Positions 1-8,630 of a DNA stretch of 64,000 bases are shown in pieces. Source of the DNA: Marinobacter sp. C7 (GTDB taxonomy: Bacteria > Pseudomonadota > Gammaproteobacteria > Pseudomonadales > Oleiphilaceae); the NCBI RefSeq assembly GCF_022343555.1, contig NZ_JAKQZH010000001.1:744001-808000 (forward strand), written 5' to 3'. The notes beneath the pieces are model-generated. The model was given only the letters and a program-made list of their open reading frames with translations. It was not told the DNA's origin and made no database searches. Every line of letters begins with the position of its first letter. Position 1 is the first letter of the stretch. The position numbers and the translations under genes were made by a program.

Positions 1-70
1 GCTTCCATTTTCCCTCTCCCGAACCAATGGATTTACCGACTGATCGGCGAAATGATGTTCATGGCATACG

Positions 71-247
71 CTAGAGCTTTGGACCTTTGCCTCGCAGGGC
101 GTTGATGACCAATGAGACAACCAGCAGCACCAGGAAGATGAAAAACAGTATCTTCGCAAAGCCGGCGGCTGTTCCTGCGATACCGCCAAAACCGAGAACA
201 CCGGCGATGATTGCAATGACCAGACATACGACAGCCCAATAGAGCAT
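71..247 (-). CDS. DUF1328 (YtjA-type) small membrane protein
   Basis: A 58-residue protein beginning [16 protein letters not shown] and ending LRGKGPKL, read from the reverse strand. Two hydrophobic helices are separated by a Gly-rich turn ([14 protein letters not shown]), which is the signature of the DUF1328/YtjA family of inner-membrane proteins. The start is supported by a strong ribosome site (GGAGGATAGGAG) just upstream of the ATG at 247. The family's function is not established; members often sit with other envelope-stress genes, as here next to DUF3175 and MgtC genes on the same strand. The first 70 bases of the window, past its stop codon, show no gene. Confidence 0.9.
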   Translation of the reverse strand: MLYWAVVCLVIAIIAGVLGFGGIAGTAAGFAKILFFIFLVLLVVSLVINALRGKGPKL

Positions 248-377
248 CTCCTATCCTCCCTTCAGGGGTTGTCTTTTAAACGTGGCAGGCGATTCCCGGG
301 TGTGCAACTTTCGGGTGGGTATGTGGAAGGACGGTAACGGGGCGTCCATCCGGGAAACCGGATTCGGTTGCGGGGTT

Positions 378-662
378 TTATCCCCCTGGCCGGCCAAAAA
401 GGGCACGCAATTCATCCTTGGCGGCTTCAAGGCGCTCCTTTTGCTCCCTGGGGAGCTGTTTTCCCGCCCGATTGATGTAGAGCGTCAGCATGGACATGGC
501 GGACCGATAAGGATCAGACTTGCGACGCTTGCTTTCCTCGGCCGACTTTTTCAGGGAGCGAGCGATTTCCTTCGGATCTTCAAGGGTGAATACACCGCGC
601 TCGAGATCCAGGGCGTCGCTGGACTCTTTCACTTTCTGTGACCAGTGGTCTGACTTTCCCAT
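378..662 (-). CDS. DUF3175 domain protein
   Basis: A 94-residue soluble, highly charged protein. It shows the DUF3175 pattern: a Trp-Ser start region (HWSQKV), SDALDLE, GVFTLEDP, the basic run ESKRRKSDPYRSAMSML and TLYINRAG, ending in a helix rich in Lys and Glu. No signal peptide or membrane segment is visible, so it should be cytoplasmic. The function is unknown; the family commonly occurs beside DUF1328-like and general stress genes, and that is the arrangement here. The whole length is covered by the family, so it looks intact. Confidence 0.85.
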   Translation of the reverse strand: MGKSDHWSQKVKESSDALDLERGVFTLEDPKEIARSLKKSAEESKRRKSDPYRSAMSMLTLYINRAGKQLPREQKERLEAAKDELRALFGRPGG

Positions 663-702
663 GTCCAGCCTCCGTTAATATCGCCAGCATGTACCAGAAA
701 AC

Positions 703-888
703 TCAGTGGCGCGGGTTACTTTTACCCGAGGCTGAGGGGTCATCCGACTCGTTCTTATCCGAAGTGAGGTAGTAATCCTTCTCCTCGAAGGTCTTCACGT
801 CGGGGTCTTCAATGTTGTTCTTACGACGGCCTTGATAGAGCCAGAAGGCCACTACAGCGCCGATTACGATCACTACGATCCATTTCAT
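703..888 (-). CDS. Small single-helix membrane protein
   Basis: A 61-residue protein with one N-terminal transmembrane helix (MKWIVVIVIGAVVAFWLYQ) followed by a charged cytoplasmic tail (GRRKNNIEDPD, then an acidic Ser-rich end). The reading frame extends upstream to 915, but the ATG at 888 is preferred because GGAGGAAG lies about four bases before it, and because the longer form would overlap the mgtC-like gene. I do not recognise a named family. It lies between the DUF3175 and MgtC-like genes on the same strand and may be co-transcribed with them. Confidence 0.7.
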   Translation of the reverse strand: MKWIVVIVIGAVVAFWLYQGRRKNNIEDPDVKTFEEKDYYLTSDKNESDDPSASGKSNPRH

Positions 889-904
889 TTCGCTTCCTCC
901 GTTC

Positions 905-1357
905 TCATTCCTCAATCACTTCACGTTCAAACCGGCCGAGTACAACCACAATGATCAGCGCCAGGGCGGTCACCATACTTGCAAGCACCAGGGTGCCCAG
1001 ACCGCAGGCAACGCCGATGGCTCCGGCGAGCCAGATCGAGGCACCTGTGGTAATGCCCTGAACATTGCCCCGGCTCTGGATGATGCAGCCAGCGCCGAGG
1101 AAACCGATACCGCCAATCACTCCCTCGACAATACGGGAAGGGTCGATCCGGGCAGAAGGGTCGCCCTCGGCGGTTGCCATCAGTATGTGCAGGCCCATTA
1201 TGATGAAGGCGGAGGCGCCCACCGAAACCAGCATGTGCGAGCGCAGTCCCGCCGGTTTTCCCCGCAGTTCCCGTTCAAGTCCCAGTAGCAGCGCCAGTCC
1301 CGCGGCCATCAGCAGACGGACGCTCATGTCCATTAACGGGATTTCGCTCTCCAACAT
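905..1357 (-). CDS. MgtC/SapB family membrane protein
   Basis: A 150-residue integral membrane protein with four to five hydrophobic helices. Family hallmarks are GLERELRGKPAGLRSH near residue 26, the Ser/Gly segment MLVSVGASAF, and GVIGGIGFLGAGCI near residue 80. The length equals the short MgtC/SapB/YhiD form, which lacks the C-terminal ACT-like domain of Salmonella MgtC. In virulence-associated relatives the protein modulates magnesium limitation responses and F-type ATPase activity; for environmental members the role is not established. The ATG at 1357 follows a near-perfect ribosome site (GGGAGGTG). Confidence 0.9.
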   Translation of the reverse strand: MLESEIPLMDMSVRLLMAAGLALLLGLERELRGKPAGLRSHMLVSVGASAFIIMGLHILMATAEGDPSARIDPSRIVEGVIGGIGFLGAGCIIQSRGNVQGITTGASIWLAGAIGVACGLGTLVLASMVTALALIIVVVLGRFEREVIEE

Positions 1358-1594
1358 GCCTCACCTCCCGTGTGTTGTCTGTTCCATTGCCCAGGGCGCC
1401 GTGCAAGCAGAGTGACTGCCTGCTTTATGAATCAGAATAGCAGCTTGGTGGCCGGGGGCTGTAAATCGGTACGGTCAAATACTGAGCAGGTTCCTCCCTG
1501 AAATTTACAACCAACGGGCGCTTGACTAGGTTTGGGGAAGCGGCAGTGAAAAAAACGCAAGCGTGTTCAAAGCCCTGAATCGAGACTTTTCGCC

Positions 1595-2188
1595 ATGCTC
1601 AGGTCCCTCCACCCCAGAAGTCTCTGTCCGGTAGTGGTCGCGGCTTTTCTTTTTATTTCCCTGGCTTGGAGCACCACCGTGGGTGCCCAGACTTCCCCTC
1701 TGTGGAAGGAAGTCGCGGGGTGGGATGTTCGTGTGGACGTGTCCTTAGCCGATAGTTGCTTCATTTTTCGTGTGTACGAGGGGATGACCATACTCCGTGT
1801 CGGCTTTAACAAACTTGCCGGGAATGGCTACCTCATGCTGGGTGACAGGGACTGGGCCTCCCTGGAAGAGGGCAAGAACTACGATCTCGTTTTCCAGTTT
1901 GATCAGGAGGAGCCCTGGGTTGGCGAGGCCACCGCCATCGCCTTTCACACCCTGGTGGGTCTCTGGATGAATATTGATAAGGCGGGGTTCTTGAGGGAAA
2001 TGGCTGAACAGCAGGTTCTGGAAGTCCGGTATCGGGGAAAGCCCATTGCGCGCCTGAAGCTGGACGGGAGTTACGCAGCGCTTATGGAGATGGCGACCTG
2101 CCAGGAGCTTGCAGACGAGGCTCGTGGGGATTCCGATCCCTTCGATTCCGAGTCCGGCACCATCGAAGGCGATCCTTTTGCGCTGTGA
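1595..2188 (+). CDS. Exported conserved hypothetical protein
   Basis: A 197-residue protein with a typical Sec signal: a basic start, then PVVVAAFLFISLAWS, with cleavage predicted after VGA near residue 31. The mature part carries WDVRVD, CFIFRVYEGMTILRVGF, GDRDWASLEEGKNYDL and FQFDQEEPW, suggesting a compact beta-rich domain. Two cysteines in the mature chain (CFIF and the late TCQEL) could form a disulfide. The last 30 residues are acidic and low in complexity. No family name can be assigned with confidence. It is convergent with the patatin gene, with only 28 bases between the stop codons. Confidence 0.75.
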   Translation: MLRSLHPRSLCPVVVAAFLFISLAWSTTVGAQTSPLWKEVAGWDVRVDVSLADSCFIFRVYEGMTILRVGFNKLAGNGYLMLGDRDWASLEEGKNYDLVFQFDQEEPWVGEATAIAFHTLVGLWMNIDKAGFLREMAEQQVLEVRYRGKPIARLKLDGSYAALMEMATCQELADEARGDSDPFDSESGTIEGDPFAL

Positions 2189-2216
2189 GTGCCTCGGAAT
2201 CGGTACCGATGTGCTC

Positions 2217-3095
2217 TCAGGAGGATCCCTGGCGCTTAAGATCCTTGATAATCTCGGGCACCTTGAGGGGCAGCAACTTCCTGACCGCGTGTAGAAGGTA
2301 AATCACCAGATTCATCCTCTTGTACCACAGCACGCGGCGAATTTTCTCCTTCATGGGGTGGTAGCCCTCCATGTAGAGCTCGTCCACACATTTGGCGTTG
2401 TTGGTCAGGCTGTAGCGACTCAAATCCAGTGGCACCACGATGTCTGCGTTTTTCAGCTGGTTGCGGGTATTGAAATCGATCCCGATGTTGATGGCGTTGG
2501 TGATCACATCAAAGGTGTCGTGCGGTTTCGGGTAGCGGCTGACATGACTCAGGTCGATGGCTACGGTAATACCGGCGCCCATGCCTGCCAGTGGCGAAAT
2601 CGGGACATTTTCAACCAGCCCGCCGTCCACCAGGACCCGGCCATCCACCTCTACCGGCACAAACAGGCCGGGCACCGCCATGGATGCACAGACGGCGTCG
2701 GCCAGGTTCCCTTTCCGGAAGACCAGCTGTTCGCCGGTTTCGATGTCCGTTGCGCAGATGGCGAGGGGGATGTGGGCATCCTCGATCCGGCAATCCCCGA
2801 GGTCACGATGGATCATGGCCCGGACGTTATCGGTACTGAACAGGCCGCCGCGCTCGAAGGTGAAGTTGATGATCTTTGACAGGTTCAGGGTTGAACAGAT
2901 CGACAGGATGGACTCCGCAGGGCGGCCGAAGGCGTAGTAACTCGCGATCAGCGCCCCGGCACTGGTGCCCGAGATGCAATGAATCGGGATCTGTTCTTCC
3001 TCGAACGCCTTCAGAACGCCAATGTGAGCAATGCCCTTGGCTGCACCACCCCCGAGAGCCAAACCAATACGAGTGTTAAAAGGGTTGAGTTTCAT
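2217..3095 (-). CDS. Patatin-like phospholipase (RssA/NTE type)
   Basis: A 292-residue patatin-fold serine lipase. The oxyanion loop GLALGGGAAKG spans residues 11-21, the nucleophile elbow is GTSAG with Ser45, and the catalytic Asp is Asp157 in the DGG motif, so the Ser-Asp dyad is intact. There is no signal peptide, which fits the cytoplasmic RssA-like subgroup rather than secreted ExoU or PlpD types. It is expected to hydrolyse acyl esters of phospholipids or lysophospholipids; the substrate cannot be read from sequence. The C-terminal 60 residues are basic and helical. It is transcribed alone. Confidence 0.9.
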   Translation of the reverse strand: MKLNPFNTRIGLALGGGAAKGIAHIGVLKAFEEEQIPIHCISGTSAGALIASYYAFGRPAESILSICSTLNLSKIINFTFERGGLFSTDNVRAMIHRDLGDCRIEDAHIPLAICATDIETGEQLVFRKGNLADAVCASMAVPGLFVPVEVDGRVLVDGGLVENVPISPLAGMGAGITVAIDLSHVSRYPKPHDTFDVITNAINIGIDFNTRNQLKNADIVVPLDLSRYSLTNNAKCVDELYMEGYHPMKEKIRRVLWYKRMNLVIYLLHAVRKLLPLKVPEIIKDLKRQGSS

Positions 3096-3369
3096 TCACC
3101 GGCGCTCAGGAAAATAAATCCGTTCTGGTTTTCTATTGCCCGGATTCTACCCTGTTATCGGGCGTAATTCTAAGAGCGGCAAGGATTTACCCCATCCGCC
3201 GATACTCGCCGTCGTCAGGCTTATCGTGAAGACCGGTACAGAGCTGGCTGTTTTCCTTCGGTACAGAGATCCGGAAAAATCAATCTGTCACGTCTCCTTT
3301 CCCTGAGTCTGTATCCATAGCTTTTGAAAAGGCTCTTTTATCCTGTTTGTGGTGGGATGGAGGTGAACA

Positions 3370-3552
3370 ATGATTATTTTATTGGTGAATAGAGTTCGAA
3401 TACTGTTCAGACGATTTGTATTCAGACGTTGGATCAAAAGAGAGCTGGAAATCAGAGGAGGAGAGGAATACCTCAAAGCATTAGAAAGGGATATCGGACT
3501 TGAGGAAGGTTTTTTCAGGGCGCAGTGTGTGAAATCGGTTTTCAGAGAGTAA
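3370..3552 (+). CDS. Short basic protein, possibly DUF1127-like
   Basis: A 60-residue protein preceded by an excellent ribosome site (GGAGGTG, five bases before the ATG), which is the main reason to accept it. The chain is strongly basic at the start (NRVRILFRRFVFRRWIKRE) and ends with YLKALERDIGLEEGFFR, reminiscent of the DUF1127 C-terminal pattern in which a helix reads L-x-D-I-G-L. DUF1127 proteins are small, sometimes RNA-associated regulators of phosphate or envelope functions. The assignment is tentative because the typical Arg/Leu core is only partly present. It lies 75 bases upstream of the FAD oxidoreductase gene. Confidence 0.5.
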   Translation: MIILLVNRVRILFRRFVFRRWIKRELEIRGGEEYLKALERDIGLEEGFFRAQCVKSVFRE

Positions 3553-3627
3553 CTCGCAGGGAGTGTCACAAATCTGGCGGTCAATCCGTCATTGCTTGCA
3601 CAACCCGATACCATCAGGAGCAAGCAG

Positions 3628-4833
3628 ATGAAGCCACTTCCCCATGTGCTCATTCTCGGAGCCGGCTATGCCGGCCTTATGGCCGCCAGCCGGATTTTGC
3701 GAAGCAGGGAGGCAAACGTCACCGTTATCACGACCAGGTCAAGGTTTGAGCAACGGATCCGCCTGCATGAAGTATTGACAGGGCGACCTGTGCAAAGCCC
3801 GAGCATTCGGGACTGGCTCGGCCACAGGCACGCCCGCCTGGTGACGGACAGGGTGCTTGATATTGATGTGGTGGGAAAGTCCGTTACCACCAGAACGGCC
3901 CGGTATGCCTATGACTACCTGCTGTTTGCGCTGGGCAGTGAGGTAGACCGCAGCGCCGTTCCGGGGGCCGCGCAGCATGCGGTTTTCATCGATGGCCAGG
4001 CAGACACCAGTGCACTTTCCCGCCGGTTCCGATCTCTTCAGGACACGGGCGGTAACGTCGTGTTTGTCGGCGCGGGCCTGACGAATCTGGAGAGCGCATC
4101 GGAACTGGCAGAGCGCTTCCCGGCACTGAGAATTACCCTGGTATCACGAGGCCGTCTCTTCGATGACTTCAGTGACCAGGGGCAGCGTTACCTGCGCTTT
4201 GCGTGTCGGCGGCTCAACATCCGCCTGCTGGAGGGGCGCGAGGTACAGAGGGTCACGGAAACGGCCGTCATGCTGACGGACGGTTCTCGTCTGGAGGCCG
4301 ATCTAACGGTGGTTGCTGCCGGATTCCGGGCATCCGGCCTGGGCCGGCAACTGACGCGGAGCGCGCCGGATATCACGCTGGATCCCCGGGGGCGCATCCC
4401 CTGCCAGCCGGATCTCAGCGTGGGCCCGGACAAGACCGTGTGGATTGCGGGGGATGCCTGCCACCTCGCTGCCGACAATCAACGGCCTTATCGTATGGGC
4501 TGCGTTCTGGCCTTGCCCATGGGAGCCCATGCCGGTGAGAACATCGTTCGTACGATACGGGGCCGGGAAACCCGCGATTTTCGCTTCGGGTTTATGTTCC
4601 GCTGTATTAGCCTTGGGCGCAGGGATGCCTTGATCCAGTGGACCGGGCGGGATGACACACCGCTGGCAAAGGTTACGACGGGACACAGGGCGGTGCGGAT
4701 CAAGGAGTGGGTCTGCAGATTGACCTGTCTGGCACCGAAGTGGGAGTTGAAAACCGGACTGCGGCTCTATCGCTGGCCGCAACCACGCAACGCTGATGTG
4801 CACGCAGAAGGTGGGCAATATGACGCAGGTTGA
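3628..4833 (+). CDS. NDH-2-like FAD-dependent NAD(P)H oxidoreductase
   Basis: A 401-residue two-dinucleotide-binding-domain flavoprotein. The FAD-binding GAGYAG is at residues 11-16, the second Rossmann motif VFVGAGLTNLESASELAE lies near residue 150, and the FAD-closing segment WIAGDACHLA lies near residue 270. The overall order resembles type II NADH dehydrogenases, but the C-terminal membrane-anchoring helix of respiratory Ndh is not obvious. The start at 3628 is chosen over the frame start at 3592 because AGGAG sits seven bases upstream. It overlaps the next gene, an ECF41-type sigma factor, by 14 bases. ECF41 genes are generally paired with oxidoreductase or decarboxylase genes that they control, so this flavoprotein is a likely target. 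Confidence 0.85.
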   Translation: MKPLPHVLILGAGYAGLMAASRILRSREANVTVITTRSRFEQRIRLHEVLTGRPVQSPSIRDWLGHRHARLVTDRVLDIDVVGKSVTTRTARYAYDYLLFALGSEVDRSAVPGAAQHAVFIDGQADTSALSRRFRSLQDTGGNVVFVGAGLTNLESASELAERFPALRITLVSRGRLFDDFSDQGQRYLRFACRRLNIRLLEGREVQRVTETAVMLTDGSRLEADLTVVAAGFRASGLGRQLTRSAPDITLDPRGRIPCQPDLSVGPDKTVWIAGDACHLAADNQRPYRMGCVLALPMGAHAGENIVRTIRGRETRDFRFGFMFRCISLGRRDALIQWTGRDDTPLAKVTTGHRAVRIKEWVCRLTCLAPKWELKTGLRLYRWPQPRNADVHAEGGQYDAG

Positions 4834-5695
4834 CGCCCGGGCAGGTGACAGTCTGGTGTTTGAGGCGGATCGCGAACGGCTGCTTGGTCTCGCTTACCGG
4901 ATGGTCGGTTCGTTCAGCGAGGCAGAGGACATCGTCCAGGAAACCTATCTGCGATTTCATCAGCAACCCAGGCAATCGATACAGAACCCGTCCGCCTGGC
5001 TGACGACCGTGGCTACCCGCGCCTGCCTGGATCACCTCCGCCTTGCCTACAGGGCCCGCGAGCAATATTCAGGCGATTGGCTACCCGAGCCGGTCAGTCT
5101 GCATAACGAACCGGAGCAGGATCAGGCCCTGGCACAAAGCCTCTCGATGGCGTTCCTTCACCTGATGGAGCAACTCAATCCCCGTGAGCGGGCGGTGTTC
5201 ATTCTGCGACAGGCCTTTGACTGGCCCTATCGGAGTATCGCCAATACGCTTGGGGTCAGCGAGCCCGCATGCAGGCAGCTCTTCCGCCGCGGTCAGGACA
5301 AACTGGGCGGTCGGGAGGTGGAGTGCCATCTTCCTTGCGCAGACATGAGCCTGCTCCGGGAGTTCATGGCCACCTGTACCTCAGGAGATTTCGCCGCTTT
5401 GACGAATAGGCTGGCGCGGGATGTAACGGTTTATTCCGACAGTAATGGCCGGGTTGGCGCCTTGCGGCACGCGATCACTGGCGTCGACCGGGTCGCCCAC
5501 TTTCTGTTTCGCCTGGTTCGGCGTGGGCACGACGGGCAGCGCATTGAGCTCGCGACGCTCAATGGGGAGCCCGGATTGGTCGTGCACGAAAGAGGACACC
5601 CTGTGACCGCGCTGGTGTTCTCCTTCCGACAAGGGAAGTTGTGGCGCCTCTACAGCGTGCGAAATCCGGATAAGCTACGCGGGTTGAGCCGCTGA
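4820..5695 (+). CDS. ECF41-type (SigJ-like) sigma factor with SnoaL-like C-terminal domain
   Basis: A 291-residue alternative sigma factor. Region 2 lies in the first 80 residues (LAYRMVGSFSEAEDIVQETYLRF) and region 4 near 115-170 (LNPRERAVFILRQAFDWPYRSIANTLGVSEPACRQ). Two ECF41 hallmarks are visible: the linker motif WLPEP at residues 87-91 and the terminal NPDKL at 282-286. The C-terminal 120 residues form the SnoaL-like extension, which in this group acts as a built-in activator/inhibitor in place of a separate anti-sigma factor. The usual DGGGK/R motif appears altered to DSNGR. The start at 4820 is preferred because AAGGTGG lies just upstream. It is co-transcribed with the preceding oxidoreductase gene. 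Confidence 0.88.
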   Translation: MTQVDARAGDSLVFEADRERLLGLAYRMVGSFSEAEDIVQETYLRFHQQPRQSIQNPSAWLTTVATRACLDHLRLAYRAREQYSGDWLPEPVSLHNEPEQDQALAQSLSMAFLHLMEQLNPRERAVFILRQAFDWPYRSIANTLGVSEPACRQLFRRGQDKLGGREVECHLPCADMSLLREFMATCTSGDFAALTNRLARDVTVYSDSNGRVGALRHAITGVDRVAHFLFRLVRRGHDGQRIELATLNGEPGLVVHERGHPVTALVFSFRQGKLWRLYSVRNPDKLRGLSR

Positions 5696-5871
5696 TTTCG
5701 ATTACCGTCACCAAATAATGAATCTGTCCGGGTTTTCGGGTTTCCCGGGTCCGTGAAGACCGTAAGTCAGGCTGGAAAGTTTAATATTTAGAGTTCAAAA
5801 TATCTGCTCTGTCAACGCGAGGTACATTTTCCAACCAGCTGCCGACGTATGCAGCTAAAGGAGTCCTCACA

Positions 5872-7464
5872 TTGAGTAGTGTTGTTGCAGATGATTACCA
5901 GACCGATTACGTGGCGGGACAGGACAACATCGCCAGGTTCGGTTTCGATATTCACAACATCGTTTTTCCCCTGACTGCCTTTCTGATTGTCGCGTTTGTG
6001 GTTGCGACGCTGATTTTCCCCTCCGGAGCGAAGGAACTGCTCGATAGCGCCAAGAATGGTGCCATTGACGTGTTTGACTGGGGCTTCCTGCTCAGTGCCA
6101 ACCTGTTTGTTGTGCTCTGCCTGGCTCTGATTTTTATGCCGGTGGGCAAGATCCGGATTGGCGGTATTGATGCCAAACCCGAGTTTTCCCTGTTGTCCTG
6201 GTTCGCGATGCTGTTCGCCGCCGGCATGGGCACGGGACTCATGTTCTGGTCTGTCGCCGAGCCGGTGGCCTATTACACCGATTGGTACGGAACGCCTCTG
6301 GGTGTCGAGCCGAACACGGCAGAAGGTGCGCGCCTGGCGATGGGCGCCACCATGTATCACTGGGGTCTGCACCCCTGGGCAATCTACGCGATTGTTGGCC
6401 TGTCGTTGTCGTTCTTTGCGTTTAACAAGGGCCTTCCGCTGACCATTCGCTCGGCCTTCTTTCCTCTGCTTGGCGATAAAGTATGGGGCTGGCCCGGCAA
6501 TGTCATCGATACTGTCTCCGTTCTGGCGACGATCTTCGGGCTTGCCACGTCACTTGGTTTTGGTGCCCAGCAGGCGGCCTCCGGGATTTCCTATCTGTTT
6601 GATATCGAGAGTGGTCTCAATGTCCAGATTGGCGTGATTGCCGGAGTCACGGCGGTCGCGACCCTGTCGGTAATCCGCGGGATTCACGGTGGCGTGAGGC
6701 TGCTGAGTAACGCCAATATGGTGATGGCGGGTCTGCTGCTGGTATTTGTGATTTTCGCAGGTCCCACCCTGACGATCTTTCAGTGGCTCTGGGACACCAC
6801 CGCCTCTTACGCATCGAACATGTTTGCGCTGAGTAACCCCTTCGGCCGTGAGGAAGACACCACCTGGTTCCACGGCTGGACCGTGTTTTACTGGGCCTGG
6901 TGGATTTCCTGGTCACCGTTCGTGGGCATGTTCATAGCCCGGGTATCCAGGGGCCGCACGGTGCGCGAATTCGTGACGGCGGTATTGATCATTCCGACGA
7001 TCATCACCGCGTTCTGGATGAGCGGCTTTGGCGGCACAGCGCTCGAGCAGGTCCAGAGTGACGTTGGCGTACTGGGGGCTGAAGGCCTGACGGAGGTATC
7101 TCTGGCCATGTTCCAGGCCCTGGAGAACATTCCATTTGCCGCAATCACATCGTTTATCGGCATTACGCTGGTGCTGACGTTCTTTGTGACTTCCTCCGAT
7201 TCCGGCTCACTGGTGATCGATAGCATCACCTCAGGCGGCAAGACCGACGCGCCCAAGGCCCAGCGGATTTTCTGGGCTGTAACCGAGGGGAGTATCGCTG
7301 GTGTGCTGCTTTTCGTCGGAGGAGAACAGGCCTTGAATGCCCTGCAGGCGGGTGCCCTGAGTGTCGGTCTGCCCTTCACCCTGGTGCTTCTGGTGATGAG
7401 TTACAGCCTGTTCAAAGGCCTTCACCATGAGCGCCGGTTGCTGATTGCTGAGGGTAATGTGTGA
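5872..7464 (+). CDS. BCCT family betaine/choline-type transporter
   Basis: A 530-residue carrier with about twelve membrane helices. BCCT signatures are the glycine stretch AAGMGTGLMFWSVAEP near residue 120 and the Trp-rich TM8 segment FYWAWWISWSPFVGMFIARVSRGRTVREF near residue 340, which builds the aromatic cage for trimethylammonium substrates. The GMGTG form resembles the sodium-coupled branch more than proton-coupled BetT or CaiT. The C-terminal tail is short, so osmotic gating by a long BetP-like tail is not expected. The start is TTG, supported by AAAGGAG nine bases upstream. A strong terminator follows. It probably takes up glycine betaine or a similar compatible solute. Confidence 0.93.
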   Translation: MSSVVADDYQTDYVAGQDNIARFGFDIHNIVFPLTAFLIVAFVVATLIFPSGAKELLDSAKNGAIDVFDWGFLLSANLFVVLCLALIFMPVGKIRIGGIDAKPEFSLLSWFAMLFAAGMGTGLMFWSVAEPVAYYTDWYGTPLGVEPNTAEGARLAMGATMYHWGLHPWAIYAIVGLSLSFFAFNKGLPLTIRSAFFPLLGDKVWGWPGNVIDTVSVLATIFGLATSLGFGAQQAASGISYLFDIESGLNVQIGVIAGVTAVATLSVIRGIHGGVRLLSNANMVMAGLLLVFVIFAGPTLTIFQWLWDTTASYASNMFALSNPFGREEDTTWFHGWTVFYWAWWISWSPFVGMFIARVSRGRTVREFVTAVLIIPTIITAFWMSGFGGTALEQVQSDVGVLGAEGLTEVSLAMFQALENIPFAAITSFIGITLVLTFFVTSSDSGSLVIDSITSGGKTDAPKAQRIFWAVTEGSIAGVLLFVGGEQALNALQAGALSVGLPFTLVLLVMSYSLFKGLHHERRLLIAEGNV

Positions 7465-7501
7465 CAGGAGAGAGCCAGAAGGCTCGACTTAACAACATAA
7501 A

Positions 7502-7528
7502 GGGCAGCCTCCGGGCTGCCCCTTTTTA
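7502..7528 (+). terminator. Rho-independent terminator of the BCCT gene
   Basis: An eight-base-pair GC stem (GGGCAGCC pairing with GGCTGCCC) with a four-base loop is followed by CTTTTT. It lies 38 bases after the transporter stop and before the convergent SDR gene. The short A-run on the other side may let it work in both directions. Confidence 0.9.
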
Positions 7529-7572
7529 TTGCTCGGGGTCTGTCATGATCTGACCTTGCGCCGGAAAGGTAG

Positions 7573-8304
7573 CTACCAGGGTTCCGAGAAAGGTCGGACG
7601 TCCTGTTCGAAGGTCCAGGCCGAGCGGGGTTGCCTGTGCAGCTGCCAGTAGATTTCCGCGAGGCCGTCGGGCTCGATAATGCCGTTTTCTCCTTTGCTGG
7701 CGTACAGATCCGGCAGGAACTCCGCGGTGACCTCGTTGCGTATGAGACCGTCAACAACGACATGGGCTACGTGAATGCCCTGAGGGCCCAGCTCCCGGGC
7801 CATGCTCTGCGCTAACGCTCGCAGGGCATGTTTGCCACCTGCAAACGCGGCAAAACCACGCCCGCCCCGCAGGCTGGCAGATGCGCCGGTGAACAGGATG
7901 GTTCCCTCGTTGCGGGGAAGCATCCTCTTTGCCACTTCACGCCCGACCAGAAAACCTGCCAGTGCACACATTTCCCAGACTTTTCGATAAACCCGGGTAC
8001 TCGTCTCGCAGATGTCATACCGCACGTTCCCGCCCACATTGAAGACGGCGACCCGCACTGGGCCAAGCTCGGATTCCACGCGGTCAATCAGGTCGATTAC
8101 CTGGGATTCGTCGCGAGCATCGGAATGAATTGCGGTTGCGCCCGATCCCAGTGCGCTGATTTCTGAACTGAGCGCATCCAGGTCGCCACGCCTGCGGGTG
8201 ACCACGAGATGGAACCCCTCGCGCGCAAAGCGCCGGGCGATGGCCGAGCCGAGGTGGTCTCCTGCTCCGATTACTAAAGCGATTGGCTTGTCTGTGGAGG
8301 GCAT
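7573..8304 (-). CDS. SDR family protein with Phe at the catalytic Tyr position
   Basis: A 243-residue Rossmann-fold protein. The dinucleotide loop reads VIGAGDHLGSAIARRFA near residue 10, and the Asn-rich turn is VFNVGGN near residue 88. The active-site Ser is present in FTGASASLRGG, but the YxxxK pair is FAGGK: the codon is TTT, so the general acid Tyr is replaced by Phe while the Lys remains. Otherwise the length and fold are complete, including the C-terminal substrate region (PDGLAEIYWQLHRQPRSAW). The ATG at 8304 has AAGGAGA upstream. It may act on an unusual substrate or bind cofactor without classical dehydrogenase chemistry. It is transcribed alone. Confidence 0.85.
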   Translation of the reverse strand: MPSTDKPIALVIGAGDHLGSAIARRFAREGFHLVVTRRRGDLDALSSEISALGSGATAIHSDARDESQVIDLIDRVESELGPVRVAVFNVGGNVRYDICETSTRVYRKVWEMCALAGFLVGREVAKRMLPRNEGTILFTGASASLRGGRGFAAFAGGKHALRALAQSMARELGPQGIHVAHVVVDGLIRNEVTAEFLPDLYASKGENGIIEPDGLAEIYWQLHRQPRSAWTFEQDVRPFSEPW

Positions 8305-8630
8305 TGCGTCTCCTTCGGCTGTTGTTGATAGGCTTTCATCGAGGCTCCGCCATTCAGGTAGCTACCATAAGAAGTTTAGACGCTCCTGCTACGACAGTGT
8401 CAGCGCGGTGGTTTCAGGAATATTGTAAAGATATATAGCTTTTTGATACCGATAGCTTTCTCCTGCACATCCATGCTGTAAAGTATCGGCCATGACAACA
8501 TGTAAGGGATGACATCCGGTTCAGAGAGGAACCATCTTCCACGCCTTGGTGCACACTCCCTTCCCGCTGTCACATGACGGTTATCCGTTTTTCGAAACCA
8601 CTGTTCCTGGCAGGTTAAGGAGCCCAATCA
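8305..8630. other. Intergenic region between divergent SDR and CsgG-like genes
   Basis: 326 bases with no convincing coding frame. Because both neighbouring genes point away from it, it should hold both promoters, including that of the lipoprotein operon. An AT-rich stretch lies around 8420-8460. I see no clear -35/-10 pair, palindrome or structured RNA. AAGGAG at 8616-8621 is the ribosome site for the CsgG-like gene. Confidence 0.6.

Noticed and set aside
3234-3268. Ten-base direct repeat CGGTACAGAG about 25 bases apart upstream of the short basic gene
   Set aside because: Too short to separate from chance and no matching regulator or dyad is evident.
3384-3400. GTTCGAAT-like string resembling a tRNA T-loop
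   Set aside because: No acceptor, D-arm or anticodon stem can be formed around it; it lies inside the short basic gene.
3288-3653. A minus-strand frame with a lipobox-like LLMVSGCAS start
   Set aside because: It begins inside the FAD oxidoreductase gene and its remaining sequence (many Ser, Thr, Leu and Arg without pattern) does not look like a protein; the opposite strand has a better short gene with a strong ribosome site.
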